64,000 nucleotides of DNA, taken from the NCBI GenBank assembly GCA_018350325.1, contig JAEVLN010000008.1, forward strand, positions 1,240,001-1,304,000, written 5' to 3'. Both the position numbers and the translations under genes were made by a program. Position 1 is the first letter of the stretch. Every line of letters begins with the position of its first letter. Shown one piece after another: positions 34,678 through 46,184 of this stretch. This DNA is from Globodera rostochiensis (Eukaryota > Nematoda > Chromadorea > Rhabditida > Heteroderidae). A model generated the notes under the pieces. It saw only the letters and a program-made list of their open reading frames with translations. It ran no database searches and was not told the DNA's origin.

Positions 34678-37600
34678 TTACACAAAATTGTTATGAAATC
34701 TGTTGTCCAACGAACATCTCTCAAATTCGCTTCCTCCCGCCCTCAAATAGAACAACTGTCCGTCGCTGCTCAGAGTGGCGGAAATAATTGCAGTGGAATC
34801 CGAAGGCTGAAAATTCTGGGACGCTTAGAAAATTGCTTTGAAAATACTTCGGAGAATTGCACTCTATACTGCCGCTTCAGATTAGAGCTTGTGGGGATGA
34901 GATATAATTCCGCACGATTGGTGCTGAAAACGATGAAACTTTCGGGGCTTCTGGCTTGACGTATTCTGCTGCGCAATTGTACAACTGCTGCCCTTCTTAT
35001 CCGTGAGCCTTCGGTGGCAGTGAATCGCAATTTGGTGGACGGTTTTAGCCCGGGCACAGTGAAAGTTCGGATTTGTTCCTCAGTGAACACAAACAAGCGT
35101 CCGGCACCCGTGGGACTGCTCCCCTCAGCGGCGTATACAATGTCGACGATCGGCGCTTGGTGTTGTAGACGAATTTCCTTGACCAATGGACACTGGAGCT
35201 GAACCAGCACATGGGGCGCAGGAGCAGAAGAGGACGGGCCCGAAGTATGGGTGTGGAAAGCGTGAATGAACACGACGCTCCCATGTGTGCCGACAAAAAG
35301 GTGCTGTGATTCGCAATCGGAAGATGACGAGGACGAAACATTGCATATTTGGAATTTGACAACTTTGACCAGCGATGTTGGAGTCTCACCACCGGAAGAT
35401 GAAAAGAAAAAGTTTCTGCCATAATCAAAATAAATCTAATCTTACCGAGAATGTTAGGGTTGCCGGATCTCTGAACAATTTCGCGTTCTGTTGAACGAAA
35501 TTTTTGGACTGTTTCCTTAAATCATATCAATCATTAAATTCGTAGGATGACTTTCTATCAACTTACATTATTTGAACACCGTTTCTTCCTAAACGATTGT
35601 CTGATCGATTTTTTGACACTTTTGAAACGTGACAAGGGCCCATCCATGTTCGACAATTGCAGCACATCTACGAAAAAAGCAGTAGTTTCTAAATTACTTA
35701 CTAATAAAAACCCTCCTAAAAGAGAAATAAAACGGAAGGCGCATTCACTAAATTTCGTTCACGATTTTGATCTTTGGGTGCTCTTTGGCTGAACCTGCTG
35801 AAGGGATGAGTGTTTTGATCAGCAACACTTCCCGCCTCTTCGGAGAACAAATCACATAGCCAAATTCACTGCCTGCCGCAAGCACTTCCAACCGGCTATC
35901 CCACGCAATTGAAGTGACCGGCACGGCCGGCTTAAGCTGAGCAATAGTGCTAAAAAAAGCAAGTTTTGTTCTATTTTTATTTAAATGTGACTTTTTTATG
36001 AGACAAAATCCCGGAGGGTAATTTGACGGGACACTTCGCGCTTGGATCGGAGATTCGGAGGAAAGCCGATGATTAAGTTGAACTCCCTCTTCAGATGATG
36101 TCATGTCCAGCAAAAGCACTTCATTTTTGGGCATATTTTTCTGAAAATTAATTTCTAAGCTCTTAATAAGAGTAAGGAGAGACTTTTAAGTCCGGTAGCC
36201 CTTCGTACACCAACAATTGGCCCGCCCTGCCCCCAATAGCAATCTCGGCACTTTTTGGGTCGAAGAATATTTTTAACACAGCCAATCGATGATCATCCGA
36301 GTAGGGGTCGAATAACCCGGCCTAAATTAAGTCCTCACAAAGGGAAGGTCCCCAAGTGCCCGTGGAGTTTCGGGATAAAATTTGGCACCCTGATAGATCA
36401 CCCCCACATTTCTACCACAAAGTGGCATTGCATTTTTGAAAATTCCTTAATGAATTAGCGTTCAGACGGGCACGTGGCAACCACTCCCTCCTCCGATCTG
36501 GTTACGTCCCTTTTGGAATGCATTAAAAACTTTCATACCTTCCTAACGGGCGGCAAACCGACAAAATTTTCATTGGGCATTTGCGTTGCATTGTTTTCAA
36601 AGTCTCCATCAAAACTTTGCAATAAATTTGGAGCATTATTATCAACATAACCCTCAAAATCACGGGCGGTATTTAGGGAAATCCAAGGCTTGAAGATGAG
36701 TTCAGACGCCATCCAAACATTGACGACGCCATTTTCGTGACTAAAAAATGATTTAAAAATGAACAGAAATTCAAACTCAAACCCCGTGACAACCAGTTGC
36801 AGATCATTAGCATTATTTAACCGTTTCCTTTGACCAACTTGGCCACTTTTTATGGCCCAATTATTCCTCGAAAAAATGTTTGACGAATTTCGCTGTCCTA
36901 TCGCTAATCGGCTAAGCAAATTTTGTGCACATTCGGATAAGGAAGTGACAGTCGCTACGCAGGTCACTGGGGAAGAGTGAATTGGATGAAGAAAAGGCAG
37001 TTGAAGCATTCTCCAGATCGGATCTCGCAGATCGATCGCGACGACTTCCTCCTCACAAAGGATGAAAAGAATATGGGAGGCATCTGAAAGCATCTTCGCT
37101 TTTGGCTTGTGAAAACTGAAAAAATGATTATTACCGTTTTCCTTGAAGACGCAAAAGTCCAAAATTGCACTATCAAAATCCAAAATAAGCGATTTATCCG
37201 AGCAGAAAATTGACAGTGTAAAGCGGTTATCAAGCTCCTCGACAGGAACACCACCGGAAAAAATGAAAAACTCTTCATCGTTACTAAAAAATAAACTATA
37301 TTAAATAAAAAAGCATAAACCATACTCGGTGAATTTGGAAGAAATTATCTTGCTGGTTTTTGTGCATTTTCTTCCCCCGTATGGCCTTTTGCGCTCAATA
37401 CCAAACTCTTTTTCCAAAGCTTCGAGAAGTGAGTAAGTGCCATCATCGTGGGAACATAACAATTTCGAGGCTGAGGAAGTCGACATGAACTTTGTATAAA
37501 ACCATTCAATTTCCAATAAACAAATTAAAAAACGAAAGTCACCGTAATGGGTGTTTCAGCTTTGTACGTTTGCAAAACCTTCTCAGAAGTAATGTTGTAA

Positions 37601-39034
37601 AAAACGACAATGGAATTGTCAAAGAGAATAAAAAGCTTAGAATGATCTTCCGGATGCACTGCGATTCTACTCACTCCCTTTGGCTGAGAACCGAACTCGG
37701 CTATACTGAAAAAGGGGTCCAGAACGTTCAATTTAAGAAACTAATTTAGTAAGTACTCTTTGAGAGTCGTATCGAGAAAAACGATATGCTCAACGAGTTC
37801 CATATTGCAAACCAAAAGTGCGTAAATATTGCCGATTATTGTACCTTAATTCAAAGGGTAATCATTTGTTTTCTATTTGCAAAACCATTTTAATGCTTTA
37901 TGGAACGTAGCCGGAGGGAGAGGGAGGGGGGGGGGGGGCTTAATCTTCCATCCGAAAAAAAAGAAAACAAAAATCCTGCCACCCTAACGAAAAACGGCCA
38001 AATCTGTAGTTTTAACCATTTATAAAAAACCTTCATTTCGAAAAAAAAATCTAGGCGGCGTGTACCGGCACCGCCGAGCCCCCCCCCCCTCCCTCATTCT
38101 GGTCTGGCTACGTCCCTTTCTATACCAATGAGAAGAGCGGGTTGGTCATCAGCAATATTCACCATCTCACAACACGTAATTCTCTTAAGGTGTCTTTCAT
38201 TGTTCAGATGGGTGAAGTTCAGCTGATCGGAAATGATTTGGCATTTTATAAATTGTTGCGAATTTGAAGTAGAATCATTGCAAATAATCATCAGAATGTT
38301 TGCTCCTGCGACAAAATAGAGGGAACTAATCGGCAATTTACTGCCGAAATTGGCTGACAATTGTTGGGGTCCGTTTGAGCAGAATCTGTAAAGTTGCAGA
38401 AAATGATGCAATAAATAAGGTTTGAAGCAGGGGGCGTTGCCAGAAATTTTTCGGGGGGGGGGGGAAGGGCAAGTCAAAAAAGTCTATTCTTAGGGACGCA
38501 TTTTTGGGTTTAACATTTTCTCAAGCGATTTTTTCAAAAAAAAAAAAAGAAAGTTTTTTAAGCGTGAATTTTAAGTATTTATTGTGATTGTTCTATTTTT
38601 GAAAATCTATTTCACTTGGGGGGGAGGGTCCAAGAAAATTTTGAACTTTTGACTCAATTTATTAAGAGATTTACAACAAAAATTTTAAAAATATGGTAAT
38701 TTTTTGAGGCTTTTTATAAATGGAAAAGGTCCGACGTAACCGATAGGCGCCCCCCCCCCCTAGCTACGGCCCTGGTTTGAAGGAAAGAGGAAAAATTACA
38801 TCAGAAGTCTGCCATCCTTTGTCCCAATTGCAATGTATCCCAACCGCTCATCCGAACACATAGAAGAAACCTTTTGAGGGAATCCATGCGTTGTCAGCTG
38901 CAAAAAGAGGTAAAGCAATGTTATTAAAAAAATTGTAAAGCACCACCCACCTTAGTGAAGTCGGCAAAATCGTCAAAATGATCACTTTTCACTTGATACG
39001 AACTTCCAATACGTGATCGTAAATAGCGAAGCAT
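34678..39034 (-). CDS. lgl-1: Lethal giant larvae (Lgl) polarity protein
   Basis: Starts MLRYLRSRIGSSYQVK at 39034 and runs through many short exons to ...RCSLDNRFHNNFV stop at 34678. Lgl matches: LTTHGFPQKVSSMCSDERLG with GYIAIGTKDGRLL (first WD40 blades), AIDLRDPIWRMLQLPFLHPI, SIAWDSRLEVLAAGSEFGYV, KEIRLQHQAPIVDIVY and LKPSTKLRFTATEGSRIRR. The regulatory loop phosphorylated by aPKC is present around 35568-35645: LSRFKSVKKSIRQSFRKKR, with its serines conserved. Lgl is a cortical double beta-propeller protein opposing aPKC/PAR-6 in apicobasal polarity. Intron 38386-38799 is 414 nt because of a hAT-type insertion. Several other introns hold poly-C or poly-G tracts. Confidence 0.93.
38428..38774. 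mobile_element. Non-autonomous hAT-type element in an lgl intron
   Basis: The 347-bp element starts CAGGGGGCGT and ends CTAGCTACGGCCCTG, giving CAGGG/CCCTG ends (hAT consensus CAGNG). It is flanked by a perfect 8-bp direct repeat, GTTTGAAG (38420-38427 and 38775-38782), the length expected for hAT transposases. Removing the element and one repeat reduces the host intron from 414 to 59 nt, the normal size here. No coding capacity. Related degenerate sequence (GGGTGCATTTTTGG...CTTAAAGC, then poly-G and CGGCGCCTAT) recurs near 19300, 40580, 48030, 53600 and 55890. Confidence 0.88.
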
Positions 39035-39733
39035 GCTGACGTGATCAAAATTCAGTGAATATGTGCAACAATTCTTAGGCAGAATAGTTTTTTCAAATGG
39101 GACTCTGTGCAAAAGTATAAATTCGTTTATCAGTGCATCAAATAAACATAAATTTTGTCTAAATGGGTCCCTCTATTGTTTTGTCAAGGAAGAACAGCCG
39201 AAAAAAGTTAAACGAATAGGGAGGGGGTTTGGTTCCGTCGAAATTTACACATACACGCGAACTCTCCGTACTTTACAAAAGGTCCGGTATGTAAAATTTT
39301 GAAGCGAATTAAACCGGTCAAAAACTGATTTCAACGCTTCTCTCTGCACAAAATGTTGATCGGAAATACGGTTTCATCGGCACGAGGACAAAATGTCCGG
39401 TAGTGGGGAAAAGATTATTGAAAACCGTTGCCGACAAAACAACGACCACCGACTGACCAAAAACGTAAAATCCCGACTAACCCAAAACCGATAAAATCCC
39501 GACCCACCCAAAAACGGCAAATAAAAGCGATTAATTATGCGAAAAACACCGACTTCGGACCTCTAAACGATAAATACAAGCCAATTGAACAAGATAAAGT
39601 GTTTTTTGATAAAATATAAATTTTGAGTATTGGGAGCCTTGGTTTATACAGAAAGCTAAAAAACAAATTTTGCAATGTATGTAAATATTGCTTTCCAGAA
39701 ATTCTTAAAGAATTGCTTCGTCCAATTTTGACG
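39035..39733. promoter_or_regulatory. Shared upstream region of lgl and GOLGA7-like genes
   Basis: A 700-bp divergent intergenic region. A Pro/Lys-rich low-complexity stretch (CCGACAAAACAACGACCACC, 39430 onward) has irregular CCGAC...AAA repeats. No exon or motif that I would assign. Confidence 0.35.
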
Positions 39734-40462
39734 ATGCCTCCAAATAATGCAAATCTGTTAGGAAAGCGGAAGGTGGCGTTGAATGATTGCAGAAAGCTGT
39801 ACATCCAACGTGATTACAGCCACGCATTGATTGTCAAATTCAGCACAGACTTCCCAGAAGAACTCGAGCATTACGTAAGTGGTCAATGCTAACATTTGTT
39901 GAGACTTTTGATTTAGGTTGGGAGAGATGTTTGGATAGACTTCATCACCGAGCTGAATCAAATATATGCGGAGGCGGAGAATCTGACGACGATCGCTTAT
40001 CTGGAGAACATTCTCGGACTGATGACCTGCCATCTTTCCAGGTTGTGCTTCAAGTCGCTGTGGAGCCGGAAGTTGGAGGAGGCACAAACACTTTTATACG
40101 AGGCCAACCGTCAAAGCTTTGTGGCGAAAGGAGTCTGTGTGTGTAACCCTCTCGAGAAAGGCTTCAGAGTGGTATGATTTAATTGATTAATTGCAAAAAG
40201 ACGTTTTTGGTCGTCGTAATCGCGGCCCTTTCACTGCACTCTCAACATTTTTAAATGTTCGCATAGCCTCCGTTTTTAAACGTATTGCCCGTTTTGTTTA
40301 TACATTATAATCCTTTTCGTTTGATTCGAGGGCTAACCCTTTTTTGGCTCATTTGCAATTCAGATAGAAGTTGTTCTACTTGATGAGCCACTTTCTACTC
40401 AGGACGAAAAACAAGAAAAGAATGTCGCCACAAAACAAATGGTTCTACAGCCAAGGCAGTGA
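39734..40462 (+). CDS. GOLGA7/ERF4 family protein
   Basis: Three exons (39734-39874, 39917-40171, 40364-40462) give 164 residues. The match to Golgin A7 is clear: YIQRDYSHALIVKFSTDFPE with ELEHY, then INQIYAEAENL-like LNQIYAEAENLTTIAYLE, a LGLMTCHLSRLCF segment, and CNPLEKGFRVIEVVLLDE at the end. GOLGA7 is a palmitoylated Golgi protein and the obligate partner of DHHC9-type Ras palmitoyltransferases, as Erf4 is for yeast Erf2. The C-terminal tail is longer than in human GOLGA7 and rich in Gln/Lys. AATAAATAAA follows at about 40497. Confidence 0.9.
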
Positions 40463-41642
40463 ACAAAAAACCCCGATTTCATTTTCATTTTAACATTAAT
40501 AAATAAATGCCATTTTAAATTGAATTGGGGTTAATTGGCAGAGCCATAGGGGGGGGGGGAGGGGAGTCAACTTCAAAATCCGATTTTTAGGGTTCATTTT
40601 CGTTAAAAGCTTAGTTACATCTTTTTCTTTATAAATTTCAACATTTCTTTTAACGACGGTGCCTATAAGCGCTCCGGGGAAAGTTTAAATTATGTTTAAG
40701 AAAATATTCAAAAATTCGTATTCGTTTAAATAAAAAAGTCAATCGTCAAAATTTATTCTTCTGAAGTTTTGCTAGAGACGGAAAAGCAGCCCAAATAGCT
40801 TTTAAATTTGATGAAACAACAACGATTTGTGCACTTCCAAAGCTAATTTTTCCAAATTATCTAAAATGTTTTTTTTCTGTTACGGCAAGCCAATCGATCC
40901 CCCCCCCCCTCCCTTTGCTCACCCGGCTGCCCATTCCCTCCGTTTACGTTTGAATTCTGTTCCTCCAATTATTACGCTTTCGTTGCTAAATTTTCTTTGA
41001 TAGGCGAACTTTCCCTTCGATTTGTCTGAGAAAAACCTTTCTAATCCCTTTTTATCCGATTAGACAGGGAATGTGTGTTTTAACTTATCATAGGGCCTTT
41101 GGACACTTCGTTTTGAGGTCCGTCTCCCCCTCCCCCCCTACTCCCTTTCATTCCCCCCCCCCCTACCCCCAGTCCATCACCAATTTGACCCCCCCCCCCC
41201 CCCCCGGTGATTTCGTTTGTGTGTTTCTGAATGAAGTATCGATTCGTTGGGCCACCGACGACATTCACACCCTTTAATACGCGCCAACTGTCTTCCTCAT
41301 TCATTCATTCATTCATTTGCTTTTGGGGAGAGTCCATCTGAACGACGACCGTTTGTTTAGCCATATTCAAACCTACAAAAGCGTTCAAAAAGTTATTTTT
41401 GGTTTCGTACAATTTTTTTGTTGATGCGAGAAAAAGGATACATTTTTTGTGTGTTTGACGGGCTTATCTCATAAAATGACGTATAGTAAATGAGGGGGGG
41501 GGGGGGGGGACAAATTGTGTTCTTCCAAGGAAATGGGTTGGAATCCCCCAACATTCTGGTGATGTACATATTGATAACATTTGTTGGATGTGCCGCCCTT
41601 TCGCGACAGTGGGGAGGGAATTGAACGAATTCCCTTTTAGGA
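40463..41642. other. Intergenic gap with dispersed repeat and poly-C tracts
   Basis: About 1.2 kb. A degenerate copy of the hAT-related family lies at 40545-40720 (GGGGGAGGGGAGTCAAC, GATTTTTAGGGTTCATTTT, ACGGTGCCTATAAGCGC). C tracts at 41151-41162 and 41190-41206. CCCTTTTAG at 41632-41640 is a likely trans-splice acceptor for the next gene. No exon seen. Confidence 0.45.
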
Positions 41643-44600
41643 ATGACTAATGGAACGGAAGAGAAAACGATGCTGAGGGATGGAGAGGGTCCTGGAGAGG
41701 AGAAGAAAAGGGTCGGCGGATCTCTGAAGGACGTTGCGATGATCGATGAGATGGAGGACCGACTTGAGGATGCCGGACTGGTGAAGGCGCCCGACGGCGG
41801 ATACGGCTGGGTGGTGGTGTTTGCCAGTTTTTGCACCAATGCCATTGTTGACGGAGTCGTCTTCACAGGTGGCACCCACTCTCTTCTAATTGTTGTTCAC
41901 TTTTTGATCCGGAAAATCCCGAAACATTCAGTCAGCGCGAGTTTGGTGCCCCGGTGGGAAAAATTCTTCCAAAACGACGGCGTCACTGCGGTCACTTCCC
42001 TTCTGGCCGGGTTCTACCTCCTTTCCGGCCCGTTGGCTTCCGCTCTGGCCAACAATTTTGGGTGTAATATCGTTGCAATTTCAGGTGAAGCGCCAAATGT
42101 CTTTTATTGGACTCTTTTGAAGCCCCAAAGTTTCGGAATTTGTCATTGGATTAATAGCCTAATTTTGAGGATCTCTTGTCGCTGCCGTCGGTTTTTTGAT
42201 CAGTGCACTTTTGCCCGCTCTTCCGATACTTTATCTGTCTTTTGGAATAATTGGAGGTGTGCCGAAGGCCAATGGTTGTGACTGTTATTAAATCCCTTCG
42301 GTTTGTCCAAGGCGTCGGCTTTGGTCTCATTTTCCTCCCAGCCATTGTAATTGTTGGACAATACTTTTCCGAAAGACGCGCAATGGCAACGGGCATCGCC
42401 GTTTGCGGTTCCGGAATTGGCACAGCCCTTTTTGGAAAGGTGCGTTTGTTCTGTCGTTGGCAAACTTTGCACATTCTGTCACAGCTCACTCCGTTTCTGC
42501 TGGATTGGTTCACAGATTTGGCGGATGAGGGGGAAGCTTGGCGTTTGTTCCTTCTGTTCCTCTCCGCCACTTCCCTCCTTTGCGCATTTTTCGGCTATTT
42601 CTTCAAACCGTTGAAACCGTCGAAGTCCCAACTGGAACAAGTGAGTCGTGTGATTTATTCATTCACTTTCATTGTTTAATGTCAAATTTGGATGATCTGA
42701 TCGAATTTAGTAAAGGTGGTCCGGATCACGGCCGAACTGATGGGAATGGACGAAAATGAGAGGGCTGCGATCATAACGTCCAACGAAAAGCTTTCCATGG
42801 CACTCCCCCAAAAGAGAGACTCTGTTGAGGCAGTCCAGTTGCCTTTCGTCACCCAGGGGGTCGAGATCGAACGGTCGGCGAATGGGCGGGCATCAAAGAG
42901 GCAAACGGACGGAGGCACAAACATTTTCAGTTTTGACAAACCCTCCCATCAGAACGGTGCGTTGGCTCGCAAACGTCGCAATACATTCTCAAACCGTCCG
43001 TTCCTCTCAACGCTCGAATTGTTGGCCAGCAGACAGGCAATTGTCTGTTTCAATTCTTTAAATGCGAAAAAACTTTTAAATTGCTAATCGAGGACAAACC
43101 ATCGGCGTCAAATTCAAACTTAGCCCTGGAAGTGGGCAAAGCCGGCATTACCGACTTGAACAGACCGCTTTCCCGAATGGACATCTTTTATATCGGTCCG
43201 TTTAGCAGAGTCATTATTTGGATTTAAATTTAACGGAAGGAAGAATCTAACCGGACTGAATTCTCGGCTTCTCCGATCTCTTCTTCTGATGTTGGACTTT
43301 CCCGAAAGGTTCCACAACGAATTTGGCGAGTCGCCTTCAGCGAAGAGAGGCGACCATCGCCTCGACAAACGCTGAGGAGGGGCGAGCGTCCGTAACTTCG
43401 GCTACTGGTGAAGGCGCCGTGCCCGTCAGATCGACGCTTTATTTGAGTTGTGCTGGACTCGCAGACGCGTCGACTGCGCGGACAGCGGGCGGCGGACTTT
43501 CGTCCAAATGGACACGTGGCATAATCGCGGTAAAATATGCACCCACAAAATGTGATATTTTTTGATGAAAACTTCCGAAGCAAAAAATGACAATTAATGT
43601 TCGGCACAATACGGTAATATCGCGGTATTTTTTTCAGTATTTTTACCCAAATACCGTACCGAGCCATTTCTGAATACCGCGGTATTTTTCGCTATTTTTG
43701 AAAAATGGATACTTTAGACTCGCCAACAATTGGTGTATTGGAGGGGAGGGATATACCTTTTGGGGAGTCGGTGGGGTTCGCATCGGCAAATTAATTTTTT
43801 TTCAATAATTAAGCATTCATTCTATGCTGGAGAAAACAATTTCTAATAATTTTAAAATATTTCAGATTTTTTTTAATTTGGCAGAATGTAAAAATTTTTG
43901 GAATTTCATTTGCTCAGCAAAAGGTGAATTTTTAAAGAATTCAAATACCTATCAGCTTAAAGTTGAGATATTCAAATGAAATAAGGTTTAAAAAATGCAG
44001 AAAAATGAATCTTTTTTACTTCTTGAGATGTCTCCTCCATTTTAAAAAATTTAAAAGTTAGTGCTAATTTTTTGTTAAAGTTAAATTTTCCCAAAGGAGG
44101 GACCCTTTTGGGTTTTCATCGAAAATTTTTCTCTTCAAATTCAGTTGAAATGAACCCGAAACCCTTGCTGAAATACTTATTTTTCTGAACAAAACATTGC
44201 CCATAATCAATTAAGTATTATAAAAGTTTTTGTTCATTTTAAATTGAAATTCGTATTTTTTTCAAAAAAATACCGAATACCGGTCGGTATACCGAATTTT
44301 TTTGGTCGGTATTTTACCGAAATACCGTACCGAAGATTTTTTGGAACCATTTTCGAACACTAATGACAACCTTTAAAATTATTTAAAGTGAATATCAAAC
44401 AATATTTTATTAAATAAATTTATTTTATAAAATAATTTTTTAATTTACTTTGAAAACTTCTCCGTTTTCCGTTGTTTTTGGGCCGGTTTTTCAAAATAAA
44501 TTTCGGCCCATCCTTCATTTGCTGTATCTTTCAGTCCATCCGACCGATGTTGGACCTTTCCCTGCTGCAAAGCCCTACTTTTGTTGTGTTGGCACTCACC

Positions 44601-45715
44601 GGTTTCCTTACTTTGTTCTGCTTCTTCGTCCCGTTCGCCTTCATCGGAGCACTCGCCGATGAACGCATCGACGCAGCATCAGCGGTTCAGCAGCAGCACT
44701 TTCAACCGACGGAGGGAACGGATTCGGAGGAAGTAAAGGGCAACGGAGGAGGGCAAGACGACGGAAGCAGTCAGCTGCTGTTGGTGCTTTTGGGTGGGAT
44801 TTTAAGCATTCCGATGGATTATCTGTACAAATGGTAGCCAATTTCGTTCCCTTTGAGGTCTCTTTAATGTGCTCGGCCGCGTCTTTTGCGGGTTCATCTC
44901 CGACCACCCCAAAGTTGTTTCTGTCTTTTTTTTCTCTCTAAAAATGTTGTTTTGGGTCGATCCCCTGATGCTTTCCAACATGTCCCTCATCGTCGGCGGC
45001 ATTGCCACTGCAATTGCACCTTTCCTGACCAGTCTTTGGATGTTCGCCCTTTACTGTCTTCCTTTTGCCTTTGGGGCCGCAAGTTTCGCCGCACTTCGCT
45101 CCATCATTTGCGTAGAATTACTCGGTTTGGCCAATGAAAAGGTTCAAATTCATTTTGAATTCACTTTAGGCATCGATCGACTGACCAGGTCAAACTTTGT
45201 ACGACAAACCTTCCTAACTCACCAATAATTCGAATGCATTTTCGACCTTTTTGGGCCATTTCTTTTGTCATTCATTCATCGGATTGTTATGCTAATGACT
45301 TTTTATTGTTCAAGTGCTTTTGGCATGCTCATGCTCTTTATGGGTGTTGCGGCTCTGCTCGGTTCGTTCCCTCCCCTCCCCTCTCAATTTAATTCAATTT
45401 TTGCTTTTTTTAGGTCCGCCGTTTGCCAAAATACTCAAAAATTGGTCGGGTGACTATGGCCTTGCGTTTCACATTATGGGCCTACTGATGGCATTAAGGT
45501 AAAACGTCTTCCCCCCAAATTAGGGAAAATCGATTCATTTTCCGAATAAAAAAGAATTTATTGTGTCAGTTTTATCCTTTACCTCTTTCAGCGGGTTGCT
45601 CGGCATGCCCCTCCGGCGCATTAACGAATGGGAACGTGCCAAAGAGAGGAAAGAACAAATTGGAGGGGAGGACGAAGCCGAAATGGAAGAACCGACCGAC
45701 CAACAACAAAAGTGA
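41643..45715 (+). CDS. Monocarboxylate transporter-like MFS protein (SLC16 type)
   Basis: A multi-exon gene starting MTNGTEEKTMLRDGEG. The SLC16 signature PDGGYGWVVVFASF is at the first membrane helix. Then come FYLLSGPLASALANNFGC, GFLISALLPALPILYLSFGI, VGFGLIFLPAIVIVGQYFSE with RRAMATGIA, a large polar central loop containing MDIFYIGPFSR, SLLQSPTFVVLALTGFL, NVLGRVFCGFISDHPKV and GAASFAALRSIICVELLGL. The order fits a 12-helix major facilitator. The C terminus is acidic, ending EEPTDQQQK. Members move lactate, pyruvate or related acids with protons; the substrate is not predictable here. The central-loop intron (before about 44535) contains an inverted-repeat element. The exact exons between 43.1 and 43.6 kb are unresolved. 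Confidence 0.9.
43588..44367. mobile_element. Inverted-repeat element rich in TACCG motifs, MCT intron
   Basis: The ends TGACAATTAATGTTCG (43588) and CGAACACTAATGACAACC (44353) are inverted. Inside each end lie several ATACCG/CGGTAT motifs (AATACCGCGGTATTT on the left, GAATACCGGTCGGTATACCG on the right). The interior is AT-rich and non-coding. The size (about 780 bp) suggests a MITE or a foldback-type element. Confidence 0.6.
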
Positions 45716-46184
45716 TTGCGCCGTGGGGATTGCTGTTGTCTCACCATTAAAGCATTTTTTATTCTTTTTTTTAACATTTTTAATTGAATTGAAAATTATT
45801 TGTTCACCCTGGAGAAAGGTTTTGCTCCGGATTGTTTATGCATTAGCAATAAGAAGCCCCCTAGCATTTAAATTTAAAACAAAACCATACCCCTAAAAAT
45901 CGACGACTTTCTGGGCCCCCACCCTCCGAAACGCGAGGTCTGACTCCGCCATTGAAAATAATAATATAATTGTCTTTGTGCTTTATATTGAATTTGTATT
46001 AATGTCGTCACTATGGAAACAACGAAAATCGAATTGCGTCGGGCATTGGGCGTTTGCATTGGGAAGAGGATCACTTGGAATCGACAATTTACAAGTTACA
46101 GCACAACTCTTCTGACTCGCACTCACAGCGAATTAACCACACGGAACAAATTCTTCTCAAAATGTCCCGGAGCATCACAAAAAG
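45716..46184. other. Intergenic gap between convergent genes
   Basis: 3' flanks of the transporter and of the unrecognised minus-strand gene. A short piece of dispersed repeat (CCCCTAAAAATCGACGACTT to AGGTCTGACTCCGCCATTG) lies at 45890-45950. No exon seen. Confidence 0.4.

Noticed and set aside
41393..41879. Minus-strand frames over the transporter start
   Set aside because: They overlap the plus-strand exon carrying the SLC16 signature PDGGYGWVVV and show no family pattern.
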